Shown: positions 8,065-15,971 of the stretch, piece after piece | How the letters are laid out: every line of letters starts with the position of its first letter | Numbering within the stretch: the stretch's first letter is position 1 | From: Pseudomonas sp. Root562 | GTDB lineage: Bacteria; Pseudomonadota; Gammaproteobacteria; Pseudomonadales; Pseudomonadaceae | Length of the DNA stretch: 64,000 bases | NCBI RefSeq assembly: GCF_001427125.1 | Contig: NZ_LMGK01000026.1 | Location: 1 to 64,000, forward strand | Direction of reading: 5' to 3' | Translations under genes and position numbers: made by a program | Notes under the pieces: model-generated | The model's input: only the letters and a program-made list of their open reading frames with translations | Told to the model about the DNA's origin: nothing | Database searches by the model: none

Positions 8065-9555
8065 TTACAACTTGATCAACACCGACTTCAGCTCGGTGTA
8101 ATGCTCAATCGCCGCATACCCCATCTCACGCCCGACCCCCGACATTTTGTAGCCACCAAACGGCAGTGCCGGGTCCAGGGCGCTGTGGCAGTTGACCCAC
8201 ACTGAACCGGACTTGATCCGCGGAATCATCCGGTGCACCGCTGCCAGATCATTGGACCAGATGCTTGCGCCCAGTCCATAAGGGCTGTCATTGGCCATGC
8301 GCAGTGCATCGGCTTCGTCGTCGAAGGGAATCGCCACCAGTACCGGGCCGAAGATTTCTTCCTGCACCAACGAGTGCTTCTGATCGACGTCGACAATCAC
8401 CGTCGGTTTGACGAAAAAGCCCGGCCCGAATTGCTCACCACCGCAGGCGATGGTGGCGCCGCTTTCCCGGCCTTTTTCGATATAGCCGTAGACGCGCTCC
8501 TGTTGACGTGCCGAAATCAGCGGCCCCATCTCAACGCTCGGGTCCAGGCCATTGCCGAGCTTCATGGCATTGGCGATACCGGCGATGTCGGCCACCACAT
8601 TGTCGAAATGCTTGCGCTGCACATACAGGCGCGAGCCAGCGCAGCAGACCTGTCCCTGATTGAAGAAAATTGCGCTGGCAGCACCGGCTGCGGCGGTTTT
8701 CAGGTCGGCGTCGGCCATGACGATGGTCGGTGATTTTCCGCCCAGTTCCAGCGTCACCCGGGTCATCGAGTCCATGGCGATCTTGCCAATCTGCTTGCCC
8801 ACGGCGGTCGAGCCGGTGAAGGTCAGTTTGTCCACCAGCGGGTTATGGGTCAGGGCGGAACCTGCGGTGATGCCGGTGCCGGTGACGACGTTGAACACGC
8901 CTTCCGGATAGCCCGCTTCCAACACCAGTTCGGCGAGTTTCAGTGCGGTCAGTGGGGTTTCATCCGCAGGTTTGAGCACCACGGTGCAACCGGTGGCCAG
9001 GGCCGGGCCGAGTTTCCAGCAGGCCAGCAGCAGCGGGAAATTCCAGGCGACGATGGCACCGACCACGCCCACCGCTTCACGACGGATGAAGCTGTGAAAC
9101 TGGTCGTTGGGCATCAACGGTGCCGACACGTCGACTGTCGAGCCTTCGATCTTGGTCGCCCAACCGGCCATGTAGCGCAGGAAGTCGATGGCCAGTTGCA
9201 CGTCCATCACTTGGGCGACGGCGGCGCTTTTGCCGTTGTTCAGGCATTCCAGCTGCGCCAGCAGTTCGGCGTCGCGCTGCATCAGGTCGGCGAGTTTCCA
9301 TAGCAGGTTCTGTCGCTCACGGGGGCGGGTGCGGGTCCAGGCGGAATCATCGAATGCCTGGCGGGCGGTGAGTACGGCGCGGTCGACATCGTCTGCGGTG
9401 GCTCGCGGCACCACGCACAGCACCTCGCCGGTGGCCGGGTTGTGCAACGGCATGGTCTGGCCGTCGGCGGCTGCGACCCAGTCACCGCCGATGAGCATGC
9501 GCGGGGCACGCTGGATGAATGCCGAAGTGGCTGGAAGCAGGTTTGGAAGCGACAT
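8065..9555 (-). CDS. NAD-dependent aldehyde dehydrogenase of the amine pathway (phenylacetaldehyde dehydrogenase-like)
   Basis: A 496-residue ALDH-superfamily enzyme. The nucleophile is Cys304 in the motif NQGQVC and the general base is Glu270 in LELGGK. The NAD-binding turn FTGSTAVGK is also present. It would oxidise the aldehyde released by the amine dehydrogenase to the carboxylic acid. The start is ATG at 9553-9555 with GAGG upstream; a longer frame exists but has no ribosome site. It is transcribed towards qhpG from a near-perfect sigma-54 promoter. Position and regulation match PeaE-type aldehyde dehydrogenases of the phenylethylamine pathway, but substrate specificity cannot be read from sequence. 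Confidence 0.9.
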   Translation of the reverse strand: MSLPNLLPATSAFIQRAPRMLIGGDWVAAADGQTMPLHNPATGEVLCVVPRATADDVDRAVLTARQAFDDSAWTRTRPRERQNLLWKLADLMQRDAELLAQLECLNNGKSAAVAQVMDVQLAIDFLRYMAGWATKIEGSTVDVSAPLMPNDQFHSFIRREAVGVVGAIVAWNFPLLLACWKLGPALATGCTVVLKPADETPLTALKLAELVLEAGYPEGVFNVVTGTGITAGSALTHNPLVDKLTFTGSTAVGKQIGKIAMDSMTRVTLELGGKSPTIVMADADLKTAAAGAASAIFFNQGQVCCAGSRLYVQRKHFDNVVADIAGIANAMKLGNGLDPSVEMGPLISARQQERVYGYIEKGRESGATIACGGEQFGPGFFVKPTVIVDVDQKHSLVQEEIFGPVLVAIPFDDEADALRMANDSPYGLGASIWSNDLAAVHRMIPRIKSGSVWVNCHSALDPALPFGGYKMSGVGREMGYAAIEHYTELKSVLIKL

Positions 9556-9593
9556 GATGAAACCTCGTCTTGTTCGTTGTGACGAGGTCTTTC

Positions 9594-9608
9594 GCAATGG
9601 CTGTGCCA
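9594..9608 (-). promoter_or_regulatory. Sigma-54 promoter of the aldehyde dehydrogenase
   Basis: On the minus strand it reads TGGCACAGCCATTGC, a full match to the TGGCAC-N5-TTGC consensus with correct GG/GC spacing. Predicted transcription start is near 9582, leaving a leader of about 27 nt with a GAGG ribosome site. Confidence 0.87.
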
Positions 9609-9685
9609 GTTGTGATTTTTTGGCCCGAAGGCCCTGTTTGTCGGGGCGTCACAGATTCTCTGCGGATCATCCCGTGATCGATAAA

Positions 9686-9702
9686 CGTCGCAAATTGCGA
9701 CG
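9686..9702. promoter_or_regulatory. Palindromic activator (enhancer) site candidate
   Basis: CGTCGCAAATTGCGACG is a perfect inverted repeat of 8 bp arms around one base. Its centre is about 112 bp upstream of the predicted aldehyde dehydrogenase start site, the classic distance for a sigma-54 activator site. The inferred binder is the 2320-4230 regulator. Confidence 0.6.
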
Positions 9703-9723
9703 AACTGAGAATCTCATCTCCTC

Positions 9724-9821
9724 TGTAGGAGCGAGCCTGCTCGCGAAAAACGTCCAGGCAACCAGTGCAGCCAGACACCCAACGTTATCGTACGTCCATC
9801 GCAAGCCGGCTCGCTCCTACA
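9724..9821. repeat. REP doublet (REPIN), GTAGGAGCGAGC class
   Basis: Two inverted REP units (TGTAGGAGCGAGCCTGCTCG and its diverged complement) are separated by about 50 bp. It sits between the two candidate activator sites in the divergent control region. Confidence 0.85.
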
Positions 9822-9857
9822 AAGGCTGCAGCTATGCTTGTCTCAGGTTGCAACAGC

Positions 9858-9874
9858 TGTCGCGAAATAGAACG
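9858..9874. promoter_or_regulatory. Second, degenerate activator-site candidate
   Basis: TGTCGCGAAATAGAACG matches the 9686 palindrome at 11 of 17 positions, including GTCGC and the closing ACG. It is centred about 111 bp upstream of the predicted qhpA start site. Weak alone, it gains support from spacing identical to that of the first site. Confidence 0.35.
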
Positions 9875-9950
9875 TGCCCGCCGTTGATATGCCCGTCGAA
9901 AATCCAGGTAGATTATGGCAAGTCATTGATTCAAAGAGTTATTCATAAGC

Positions 9951-9966
9951 TGGCACGCTCCGTGTA
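9951..9966 (+). promoter_or_regulatory. Possible sigma-54 promoter of qhpADCB
   Basis: TGGCACG is an intact -24 element, but the -12 element reads GTGTA instead of TTGCA. It would place the start near 9977, just before a strong leader hairpin. No better sigma-54 match was found between 9822 and 10080. Confidence 0.4.
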
Positions 9967-9981
9967 TTGCTCATCGCAGAC

Positions 9982-10025
9982 GTTTCTCTTGCCTCCGTCA
10001 GCGGCTCGCCGCCGACGGCAGAAAC
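9982..10025 (+). other. Hairpin in the qhpA 5' leader
   Basis: Outer arms GTTTCT / AGAAAC enclose a GC-rich inner stem (CGTC ... GACG and GCGGC-TC-GCCGC). No T-run follows, so it is not an intrinsic terminator. If transcription starts near 9977 the mRNA begins almost directly with this stem, which could protect the message. Confidence 0.5.
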
Positions 10026-10080
10026 CATAAAAAACGATAAGCCACAAAAATAAGAAAGCACCGTGCGAGGTTAGACGTTG

Positions 10081-11661
10081 ATGAAGAGAAGACTCCGATC
10101 AGGCATGAGCGCCGGCCTGCTGGCCGTGGCCGCTTGCATAGCCCTGCATTCGCCCTACAGCCTGGCAGCCCGCGACGCCCAGACCATCCTCAAGGAAACG
10201 TGTCAGGGCTGTCACACCCCTGAAGCCAATAACGCCCTGAGCCGTATCAGCCACCAGCGCAAGACGCCGGAAGGCTGGCTGATGAGCATCGCCCGCATGC
10301 AGACCATGCACGGTTTGCAGATCAGCGATGAAGATCGCCGCACGCTGGTCAAGTACCTTGCCGACACTCAGGGGCTGGCGCCGAGCGAAACCGACGGCGT
10401 GCGTTATGCCATGGAGCGCCGGCTCAACACCGTCGAGCAGTTCGACGATCAGACCAGCCAAATGTGCGGCCGCTGCCACTCCGGTGCGCGGGTCGCGCTG
10501 CAGCGGCGTCCGGCCCAGGAATGGGAGCGATTGGTGAACTTCCACCTTGGCCAATGGCCGTCCCTGGAATATCAGGCGCTGTCCCGCGACCGCGACTGGT
10601 TCGATCTCGCCCGCAAAGAAATGGTGCCGTTGTTGGCCAAGCGTTATCCGCTGGACAACCCGGCCTGGAAAAAATGGCAGAGCAGCGCGCCGAAGAGCGA
10701 GGCGCTGGCAGGCGACTGGAGCTTCAGCGGCCACTTGCCGGGCAAAGGCGAGCTGGCCGGTGTCATGAGCGTGACTGCTGACGGCAGCGACACCTTCAAG
10801 GTCAGCGTCAAAGGCCAGTACGCCGACGGCACGCCGTTCAATGGCGACGGCAGTGCGATTCTCTACACCGGCTATGAATGGCGCGGCAATGTCAGCATCG
10901 ACGGCGTGACCATGCGCCAGGTATTCGCCGCCCAAGGCAATGCCATGCAGGGCCGGATGTTCGAGGCCGAGCACGATGAGCGTGGTCTGGACTTCGTCGC
11001 TGCGAAACAGGGTTCCCAGCGTTTGCTGGCGGTGCAACCGGGCTACGTGAAGGCCGGCAGCGAAACCGAAGTGACCCTGATCGGCAGCGGTCTTTCCGGA
11101 AAACCGAACTTCGGCAAAGGCGTGGAAGTGGTCGAAGTCGTCTCGCAGAGCCCGGAGCAGATCAAGGTCAAGCTCAAGGCCGCCGCCAATGCCCAGCCGG
11201 GCCTGCGCGTGGTCACCGTCGGCACATTGAAAGGCCCGAGCCTGTCGGTCTACAGCAAGATCGATCAGGTCAAGGTCATACCGGAATTCTCGGTGGCGCG
11301 GATCGGTGATGGCGGTGGTTCGACGCCGAAAGTCCAGGGCCGTTTCGATGCCGAAGCCTGGGGCAAGGGCACTGACGGCAAGCCATATCGCATCGGCGTG
11401 TTCCCGGCGCAGTGGAAGGTCGAGGCCTTCGACGATCGCGCCAAGGAAGACGAAGACGTCAAGTTCGCCGGCACCATGCAGGCCGACACTGGCGTATTCA
11501 CACCGGGCGACGCCGGGCCGAACCCTGCGCGCAAAATGTCCACCAACAATGCCGGCAACCTCAAGGTGATCGCCGCCGTCGATGACGCAGGGAAATCCCT
11601 GACCGGCGAAGGCCACATGATCGTCACCGTGCAACGCTGGAACAATCCACCCATTCCTTGA
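10081..11661 (+). CDS. qhpA: Quinohemoprotein amine dehydrogenase, alpha subunit (dihaem)
   Basis: A 526-residue periplasmic subunit of the amine dehydrogenase. A Sec signal peptide is visible (about 1-30, cleaved near SLAA). Two haem c sites follow, C41-QGC-H45 and C129-GRC-H133, which pass electrons from the CTQ cofactor to external acceptors. The remaining ~370 residues correspond to the beta-barrel domains of this subunit (family knowledge). ATG 10081 follows GAGG at about 10 nt; the in-frame TTG 10078 is not needed. First gene of qhpADCB, with a 525 bp control region upstream. Confidence 0.95.
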   Translation: MKRRLRSGMSAGLLAVAACIALHSPYSLAARDAQTILKETCQGCHTPEANNALSRISHQRKTPEGWLMSIARMQTMHGLQISDEDRRTLVKYLADTQGLAPSETDGVRYAMERRLNTVEQFDDQTSQMCGRCHSGARVALQRRPAQEWERLVNFHLGQWPSLEYQALSRDRDWFDLARKEMVPLLAKRYPLDNPAWKKWQSSAPKSEALAGDWSFSGHLPGKGELAGVMSVTADGSDTFKVSVKGQYADGTPFNGDGSAILYTGYEWRGNVSIDGVTMRQVFAAQGNAMQGRMFEAEHDERGLDFVAAKQGSQRLLAVQPGYVKAGSETEVTLIGSGLSGKPNFGKGVEVVEVVSQSPEQIKVKLKAAANAQPGLRVVTVGTLKGPSLSVYSKIDQVKVIPEFSVARIGDGGGSTPKVQGRFDAEAWGKGTDGKPYRIGVFPAQWKVEAFDDRAKEDEDVKFAGTMQADTGVFTPGDAGPNPARKMSTNNAGNLKVIAAVDDAGKSLTGEGHMIVTVQRWNNPPIP

Positions 11662-11708
11662 GCTGACTGAACGCAAGCGTTTACAGACACTTTTCGGAAT
11701 GACCGCAA

Positions 11709-11725
11709 GCCCCGTACCCCGGGGC
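11709..11725 (+). other. Intra-operon hairpin between qhpA and qhpD
   Basis: GCCCCG-TACCC-CGGGGC forms a 6 bp GC stem in the 81 bp gap, without a T-tract. It could protect the qhpA message end or reduce read-through, giving more structural subunit than maturation enzyme. A strong AGGAGG site follows for qhpD. Confidence 0.4.
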
Positions 11726-11742
11726 CTGCACAGGAGGTTGCA

Positions 11743-13173
11743 ATGGGCGCTATCTTGAATCTGGTCGAGCGTAATCTGCACGAAGTGCACGTCGATGCCG
11801 ACCGCATGCTGTTTCATATTCCCAGCAGTTCGCTGTTCGCCAGCGATGAACTGACAGGCACCATCATCGATACTTTGCGTGGACCGGGGTGTTCTTCGGA
11901 CGACCTGATCCAGCGTCTGGCTGCGCGCTTCAACGGTGAAGAAATCACCGAAACCCTACGCGAGCTGATGGCCCTGGAACTGGTCAGCGACGGCTCACCG
12001 CTGACCCCGGACATCGCCACCAAACGCGTCGAGCGCACGGCGATCAATACCGTGGTGCTCAACGTCAACACCGGCTGCAACCTGAGTTGCACCTACTGCT
12101 ACAAGGAAGATCTCGACAAGCCGTCAGCCGGCAAGAAAATGGACGTCGAAACCGCGATTGCCTCGGTGGAAATGCTGCTGCGCGAATCGCCGGACGAAGA
12201 GCGTTTCACCGTAGTCTTCTTCGGCGGCGAACCGCTGAGCAATCGCAAGCTGATCGAGTACATGGTCGATTATTGTGAGAAACGATTTGCCGAGGCCGGC
12301 AAGTTCGTCGAGTTCGTGATGACCACCAACGCCACGCTGCTCACCGAAGAGACCGTCGACTATCTGAATGCGCACCGGTTCGGTCTGTCGGTCAGCATCG
12401 ACGGGCCGAAAACCGTGCACGACCGCAATCGCATTACCGTCGGCGGGCAGGGCACTTATGATGTGGTGCGGCGCAAGGCCGAGATGCTGCTGTCGCGCTA
12501 CAACAGCCGTCCGGTGGGGGCGCGCGTGACCTTGACCACGGGCGTCACCGACGTCGAAACCATCTGGGATCACCTGTTCAATGAACTGGGTTTTGCCGAG
12601 GTTGGTTTTGCCCCGGTCACCTCAGGCGACATCAGTACGTTCAACCTGACCAGCGATGAACTGATCGAAGTCTTCGCCAACATGAAGAAGCTCGGTCGGC
12701 GTTATCTGGAAGCGGCGCTTGAGCACCGCAACATCGGCTTCTCCAACCTGCACCAACTGATCACCGACATCCATGAAGGCCACAAAAAAGCCCTGCCATG
12801 CGGCGCGGGCCTGAAGATGCTGGCGGTCGATCACAAGGGTGAGCTGAACCTGTGCCACCGCTTTACCGGTTCGAGCCTGCCGACCTTCGGCAACGTCCAC
12901 AGCGGCGTGAAGCAGGTGGAGTTGAACGACTTCCTGTCGCAACGCCTGGACCGTACCAACACCGGCTGCGAAGACTGCCAGATTCGCAATCTGTGCTCCG
13001 GCGGTTGCTACCACGAGAGCTACGCCCGTTACGGCGATCCGACTCACCCGACCTATCACTATTGCGAACTGATGCGTGACTGGGTCGACTTCGGCATCGA
13101 GGTCTACACCCGGATCATGGCTCACAACCCTGCGTTCATCAGCAGCTACATCACTCCGCGCAAGGCTCACTGA
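11743..13173 (+). CDS. qhpD: Radical SAM/SPASM maturase that makes thioether cross-links in QhpC
   Basis: 476 residues. The radical SAM cluster motif is C112-x3-C116-x2-C119 (GCNLSCTYCYK). A C-terminal SPASM-type domain carries seven cysteines at 353, 371, 409, 412, 418, 422 and 441, enough for two auxiliary 4Fe-4S clusters. Family knowledge: QhpD (PeaB) joins Cys sulfur to Asp/Glu methylene carbons in the gamma subunit, in the cytoplasm and while the leader is still attached. ATG 11743 has a near-consensus AGGAGG site. Its stop lies 1 nt before the QhpC start, which suggests coupled synthesis of enzyme and substrate. Confidence 0.95.
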   Translation: MGAILNLVERNLHEVHVDADRMLFHIPSSSLFASDELTGTIIDTLRGPGCSSDDLIQRLAARFNGEEITETLRELMALELVSDGSPLTPDIATKRVERTAINTVVLNVNTGCNLSCTYCYKEDLDKPSAGKKMDVETAIASVEMLLRESPDEERFTVVFFGGEPLSNRKLIEYMVDYCEKRFAEAGKFVEFVMTTNATLLTEETVDYLNAHRFGLSVSIDGPKTVHDRNRITVGGQGTYDVVRRKAEMLLSRYNSRPVGARVTLTTGVTDVETIWDHLFNELGFAEVGFAPVTSGDISTFNLTSDELIEVFANMKKLGRRYLEAALEHRNIGFSNLHQLITDIHEGHKKALPCGAGLKMLAVDHKGELNLCHRFTGSSLPTFGNVHSGVKQVELNDFLSQRLDRTNTGCEDCQIRNLCSGGCYHESYARYGDPTHPTYHYCELMRDWVDFGIEVYTRIMAHNPAFISSYITPRKAH

Positions 13174-13174
13174 T

Positions 13175-13498
13175 ATGAAACATCTCAAGGCAATCAATAA
13201 CAAAGCGTTGAAGCTGGATCAGGCCGCGGATGAAAACCGCATCGAAGAAGTGGTGGCGATGAGCTCCGTGGCGGGCTGCGCTTCGACCACTGACCCAGGT
13301 TGGGAAATCGATGCGTTCGGCGGTGTGTCGTCGCTGTGCCAGCCGATGGAGGCAGACCTTTATGGCTGCTCCGACCCATGCTGGTGGCCGGCGCAGGTGC
13401 CGGACATGATGAGCACTTACCCGGACTGGAACAAGGATGCCCAAGCGTCCAACGACAACTGGCGCAACCTCGGCACTGTCTTTCCGAAAGACAAGTGA
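13175..13498 (+). CDS. qhpC: Quinohemoprotein amine dehydrogenase, gamma subunit with CTQ cofactor
   Basis: A 107-residue precursor, ribosomally made and heavily modified. Every modified residue known from the P. putida enzyme aligns with an offset of 28: Cys35-Glu44, Cys55-Asp61 and Cys69-Asp77 for thioethers, and Cys65-Trp71 for cysteine tryptophylquinone. The offset implies a 28-residue leader ending EEVVA, charged and without a hydrophobic core, so it is not a Sec or Tat signal. That fits removal by QhpE and export by QhpF. No cysteine besides these four occurs in the mature part. It sits 1 nt after qhpD and 23 nt before qhpB. Confidence 0.96.
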   Translation: MKHLKAINNKALKLDQAADENRIEEVVAMSSVAGCASTTDPGWEIDAFGGVSSLCQPMEADLYGCSDPCWWPAQVPDMMSTYPDWNKDAQASNDNWRNLGTVFPKDK

Positions 13499-13521
13499 TC
13501 GGACATCAGAAGGATTCCAGC

Positions 13522-14640
13522 ATGCGTAATATCAAAGCCTGCGGCCTGGCCGCGTTCGCCGTTATGAGCAGCCTTTCGGTCAATGTTCTGGCCGAGGAAA
13601 ATACCGCGTTGCAAGACGGTCACGAGTATATGTTGACCACCAACTACCCCAACAACCTGCACGTGATTGACCTGGCTACCGACACACTGTTCAAGACCTG
13701 CAAGATGCCTGACGCCTTCGGACCCGGCACCGTGCAGTTGTCGCCGGATCGCAAGATCGCCTACGTGCTGAACAATCATTACGCGGATGTCTACGGCGTT
13801 GAGCTGGACAGCTGCAAACAGGTGTTCCACGCCAGCATCACCCAGAAGCCGGGCGAGAAAGCCAAGTCGATGTTCGCTTTCACGGTCAGCCACGACGGGA
13901 AAGAGCTGTACACCGTTGCCAACCCGACGCTGAGGATGAACGACCGCTACGAAGTGCAGCAGCCTCGGCTCGATGTGTACAAGACCGACGGCGGCATGGA
14001 CGCCAAGCCTGTGCGCAGTTTCCCGGCGCCGCGGCAGCTGACCATCATGCAGAGCGGTGATGACGGCACGCTGTATGTGGCGGGGGCGGACGTCTACAAG
14101 GTCAATGTGCAAACCGGCAAGTTCGACGTGCTGATCCCGAGTCGTCACTGGAAACGCGCGAACTACAGCGCGCCGGACGTGCTCTACGTGTGGAACCAGC
14201 AGACCTACCGGCATGATTTTTCGCTGCTGTACACCGCCGCAAAGTTCAAGGACAAGAAGCAGGACCCGGCCACCGCCGAATACCTGTATGGCCTGTTCAG
14301 CGTCGACCTGAAAACCGGCAAGACCGAAACCACCGACTTCGGGCCATTGACCGAAATCTACTTCAGCGGCATGCGCTCGCCGAAAGACCCGAACCTGATG
14401 TTCGGCGTGCTCAATCGCCTGGCCAAGTACGACATCAAGGAGAAGAAAATGCTCCAGGCCGCGACGCTCGATCACTCCTACTACTGCATTTCCTTCAACA
14501 AGGATGGCAGCAAGATTTACCTGGCAGGGACCTTCAACGATGTGGCGATCTTCGATGCCGACAGCCTGAAACAGACGGGAAGCATCAAGTTGCCGGGTGG
14601 GGATATGGCGATTACCACGGCGCAGATTTTTGTCCGGTAA
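13522..14640 (+). CDS. qhpB: Quinohemoprotein amine dehydrogenase, beta subunit
   Basis: 372 residues. A Sec signal peptide (about 1-24, cleaved near VLAEE) precedes a beta-propeller built of YVTN-like blades (for example YMLTTNYPNNLHVIDLAT and YVAGADVYKVNVQTGKFDV). In the heterotrimer it covers the CTQ-bearing gamma subunit and helps form the substrate pocket. Last gene of qhpADCB. No clear T-tract terminator follows; a REPIN begins 21 nt after the stop. Confidence 0.93.
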   Translation: MRNIKACGLAAFAVMSSLSVNVLAEENTALQDGHEYMLTTNYPNNLHVIDLATDTLFKTCKMPDAFGPGTVQLSPDRKIAYVLNNHYADVYGVELDSCKQVFHASITQKPGEKAKSMFAFTVSHDGKELYTVANPTLRMNDRYEVQQPRLDVYKTDGGMDAKPVRSFPAPRQLTIMQSGDDGTLYVAGADVYKVNVQTGKFDVLIPSRHWKRANYSAPDVLYVWNQQTYRHDFSLLYTAAKFKDKKQDPATAEYLYGLFSVDLKTGKTETTDFGPLTEIYFSGMRSPKDPNLMFGVLNRLAKYDIKEKKMLQAATLDHSYYCISFNKDGSKIYLAGTFNDVAIFDADSLKQTGSIKLPGGDMAITTAQIFVR

Positions 14641-14660
14641 TTGCGCTGCCTGATCTGGCG

Positions 14661-14750
14661 TCATCGCAGGCAAGCCCGCTCCCACAGGGTTCAGCGGTGT
14701 TCACACGATTGTGACCACACCACTGTGGGAGCTGGCTTGCCAGCGATGAG
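14661..14750. repeat. REP doublet (REPIN), GTGGGAGC class
   Basis: Inverted REP units TCATCGCAGGCAAGCCCGCT and TGTGGGAGCTGGCTTGCCAG are separated by about 40 bp, between convergent qhpB and the LprI-like gene. Confidence 0.85.
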
Positions 14751-14771
14751 GCCCTCAAGAACAACAGAGAA

Positions 14772-15176
14772 TCAAACCCCCGGCACCGGACACCCCAAAT
14801 CCCCCTCCTGACACTTCAGGTAGGTCTTGAATGTCTCGACCCGCGCCTTGGTCAACTCCGTCACGCAGTTGCTGTAGATCAGCGGATAAACACTCCCGCC
14901 TTCCACACCAGACGCCGAAAACTTGCACTCGGCATCGCGGAACGCAATCCACGAACGTTGCGCGCCCAACAGCAGTTTCTTGCGGTCGGGGTCGCCTTTC
15001 AGGCGGCCAGTGATTTGCTGGTAAAGCGCATTCAACTCCTTGTCAGCCGTCGCATGCTGCTGCGACGCACACTGGTTCATCGTCGCCTGATCGGTGGCGT
15101 TGTCGCAGTTCACGGCGGCATGGGTCAGGGTGGCGAACATCAAGGACGTCAGTGCCAGGAAAAAGCGTACGAACAT
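14772..15176 (-). CDS. LprI/DUF1311-family periplasmic protein
   Basis: 134 residues with a Sec signal peptide (about 1-20, FATLTHA). Four to six cysteines are arranged as in the lysozyme-inhibitor LprI N-terminal family (NCDN, MNQCASQQ, AECKF, SNCVTELT, YLKCQ). The pattern of a 'MNQCA' early motif and a 'W..FRDAEC' middle motif is typical. A role in lysozyme inhibition has been shown only for some relatives, so function here is open. Single gene. Confidence 0.75.
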   Translation of the reverse strand: MFVRFFLALTSLMFATLTHAAVNCDNATDQATMNQCASQQHATADKELNALYQQITGRLKGDPDRKKLLLGAQRSWIAFRDAECKFSASGVEGGSVYPLIYSNCVTELTKARVETFKTYLKCQEGDLGCPVPGV

Positions 15177-15335
15177 GGAAAAAATCTCGCGGTGGCGATG
15201 AAAGTAGGGGGCAGTGTAGCGAAGCCTGCGTCGCTGTCAGGTGCACGATTACGACAGTTGATCTGCTTGCATACAACTTTCAGGCTGGACATGTGGTCTT
15301 AGAAGCCTACTGTTGTTCAGTACAGGAGGTGACGT

Positions 15336-15824
15336 ATGAAACCAGTACCCAATAGTTTTGAGCGCAAAATCACGCTTAAATCGCCGCGCTCCCATGTATG
15401 GCGCGCATTGGTCGATGCCGAGGCCTTCGGGCAATGGTTCGGCGTGGCGCTTGAAGGCAGGCGCTTCATTGCCGGCGAGTGGACGCAGGGGCAGGTGACG
15501 TATCCCGGTTACGAGCATGTGCTGTGGAATGTACTGGTCGAGCGGGTCGAGCCGCAGCAATTGTTTTCCTTCCGCTGGCATCCTTATGCGGTGAATCCGA
15601 AGATCGACTACTCGCAGGAACCCACCACGCTGGTGAAATTCGAATTGCAAGACTTTGAGGACGGCACGCTGCTCAAGGTTTCCGAGTCGGGGTTCGCGCA
15701 CATTCCCGACGTACGCCAGAAGGAGGCGTATTACATGGATAGCCGTGGCTGGGAGGAGCAGTTGAGCAGACTCGAACAGTTTCTGGCCGAGAACGCCAAG
15801 GCCCGTGAGCGAGAAGGTGACTGA
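15336..15824 (+). CDS. SRPBCC (AHSA1/START-like) domain protein
   Basis: 162 residues covering one START-like fold: an N-terminal strand FERKITLKSPRSHVWRALVD, the FGQWFGV helix, and a C-terminal helix GWEEQLSRLEQFL. Such proteins bind small hydrophobic ligands and are often paired with an ArsR-type regulator; none is adjacent here. A strong AGGAGGT site lies 6 nt before ATG 15336. Specific role unknown. Confidence 0.8.
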   Translation: MKPVPNSFERKITLKSPRSHVWRALVDAEAFGQWFGVALEGRRFIAGEWTQGQVTYPGYEHVLWNVLVERVEPQQLFSFRWHPYAVNPKIDYSQEPTTLVKFELQDFEDGTLLKVSESGFAHIPDVRQKEAYYMDSRGWEEQLSRLEQFLAENAKAREREGD

Positions 15825-15902
15825 CGGCCATGCGTTCAACCCGAATATTTACGGCTGCGAAGCGTGATGCCTTAGGGCCCCAAGGGTTTTCGGAAGGGGT
15901 GC

Positions 15903-15920
15903 TATGGCGAATGTCTTACA
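15903..15920 (+). promoter_or_regulatory. Possible GacA upstream activating site of the Rsm RNA
   Basis: TATGGCGAATGTCTTACA keeps the right half CTTACA of the GacA box (TGTAAG-N6-CTTACA); the left half is degenerate. It is centred about 60 bp upstream of the predicted RNA start, the distance expected for a GacA-controlled rsm promoter. Confidence 0.4.
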
Positions 15921-15971
15921 CGCCGTAACAACTATGTCGTCTATTGCGGATTGGATCCGATGCGTATTCTG

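Noticed and set aside
9901..9950. TGGCAAGTCATTGAT as a sigma-54 promoter for qhpA
   Set aside because: The spacing and -12 element do not fit; the element at 9951 keeps a better -24 box.
9188..10030. 280-codon frame opposite the aldehyde dehydrogenase and into the control region
   Set aside because: It is antisense to a certain gene, covers a REPIN and promoter elements, and its composition is that of a shadow frame.
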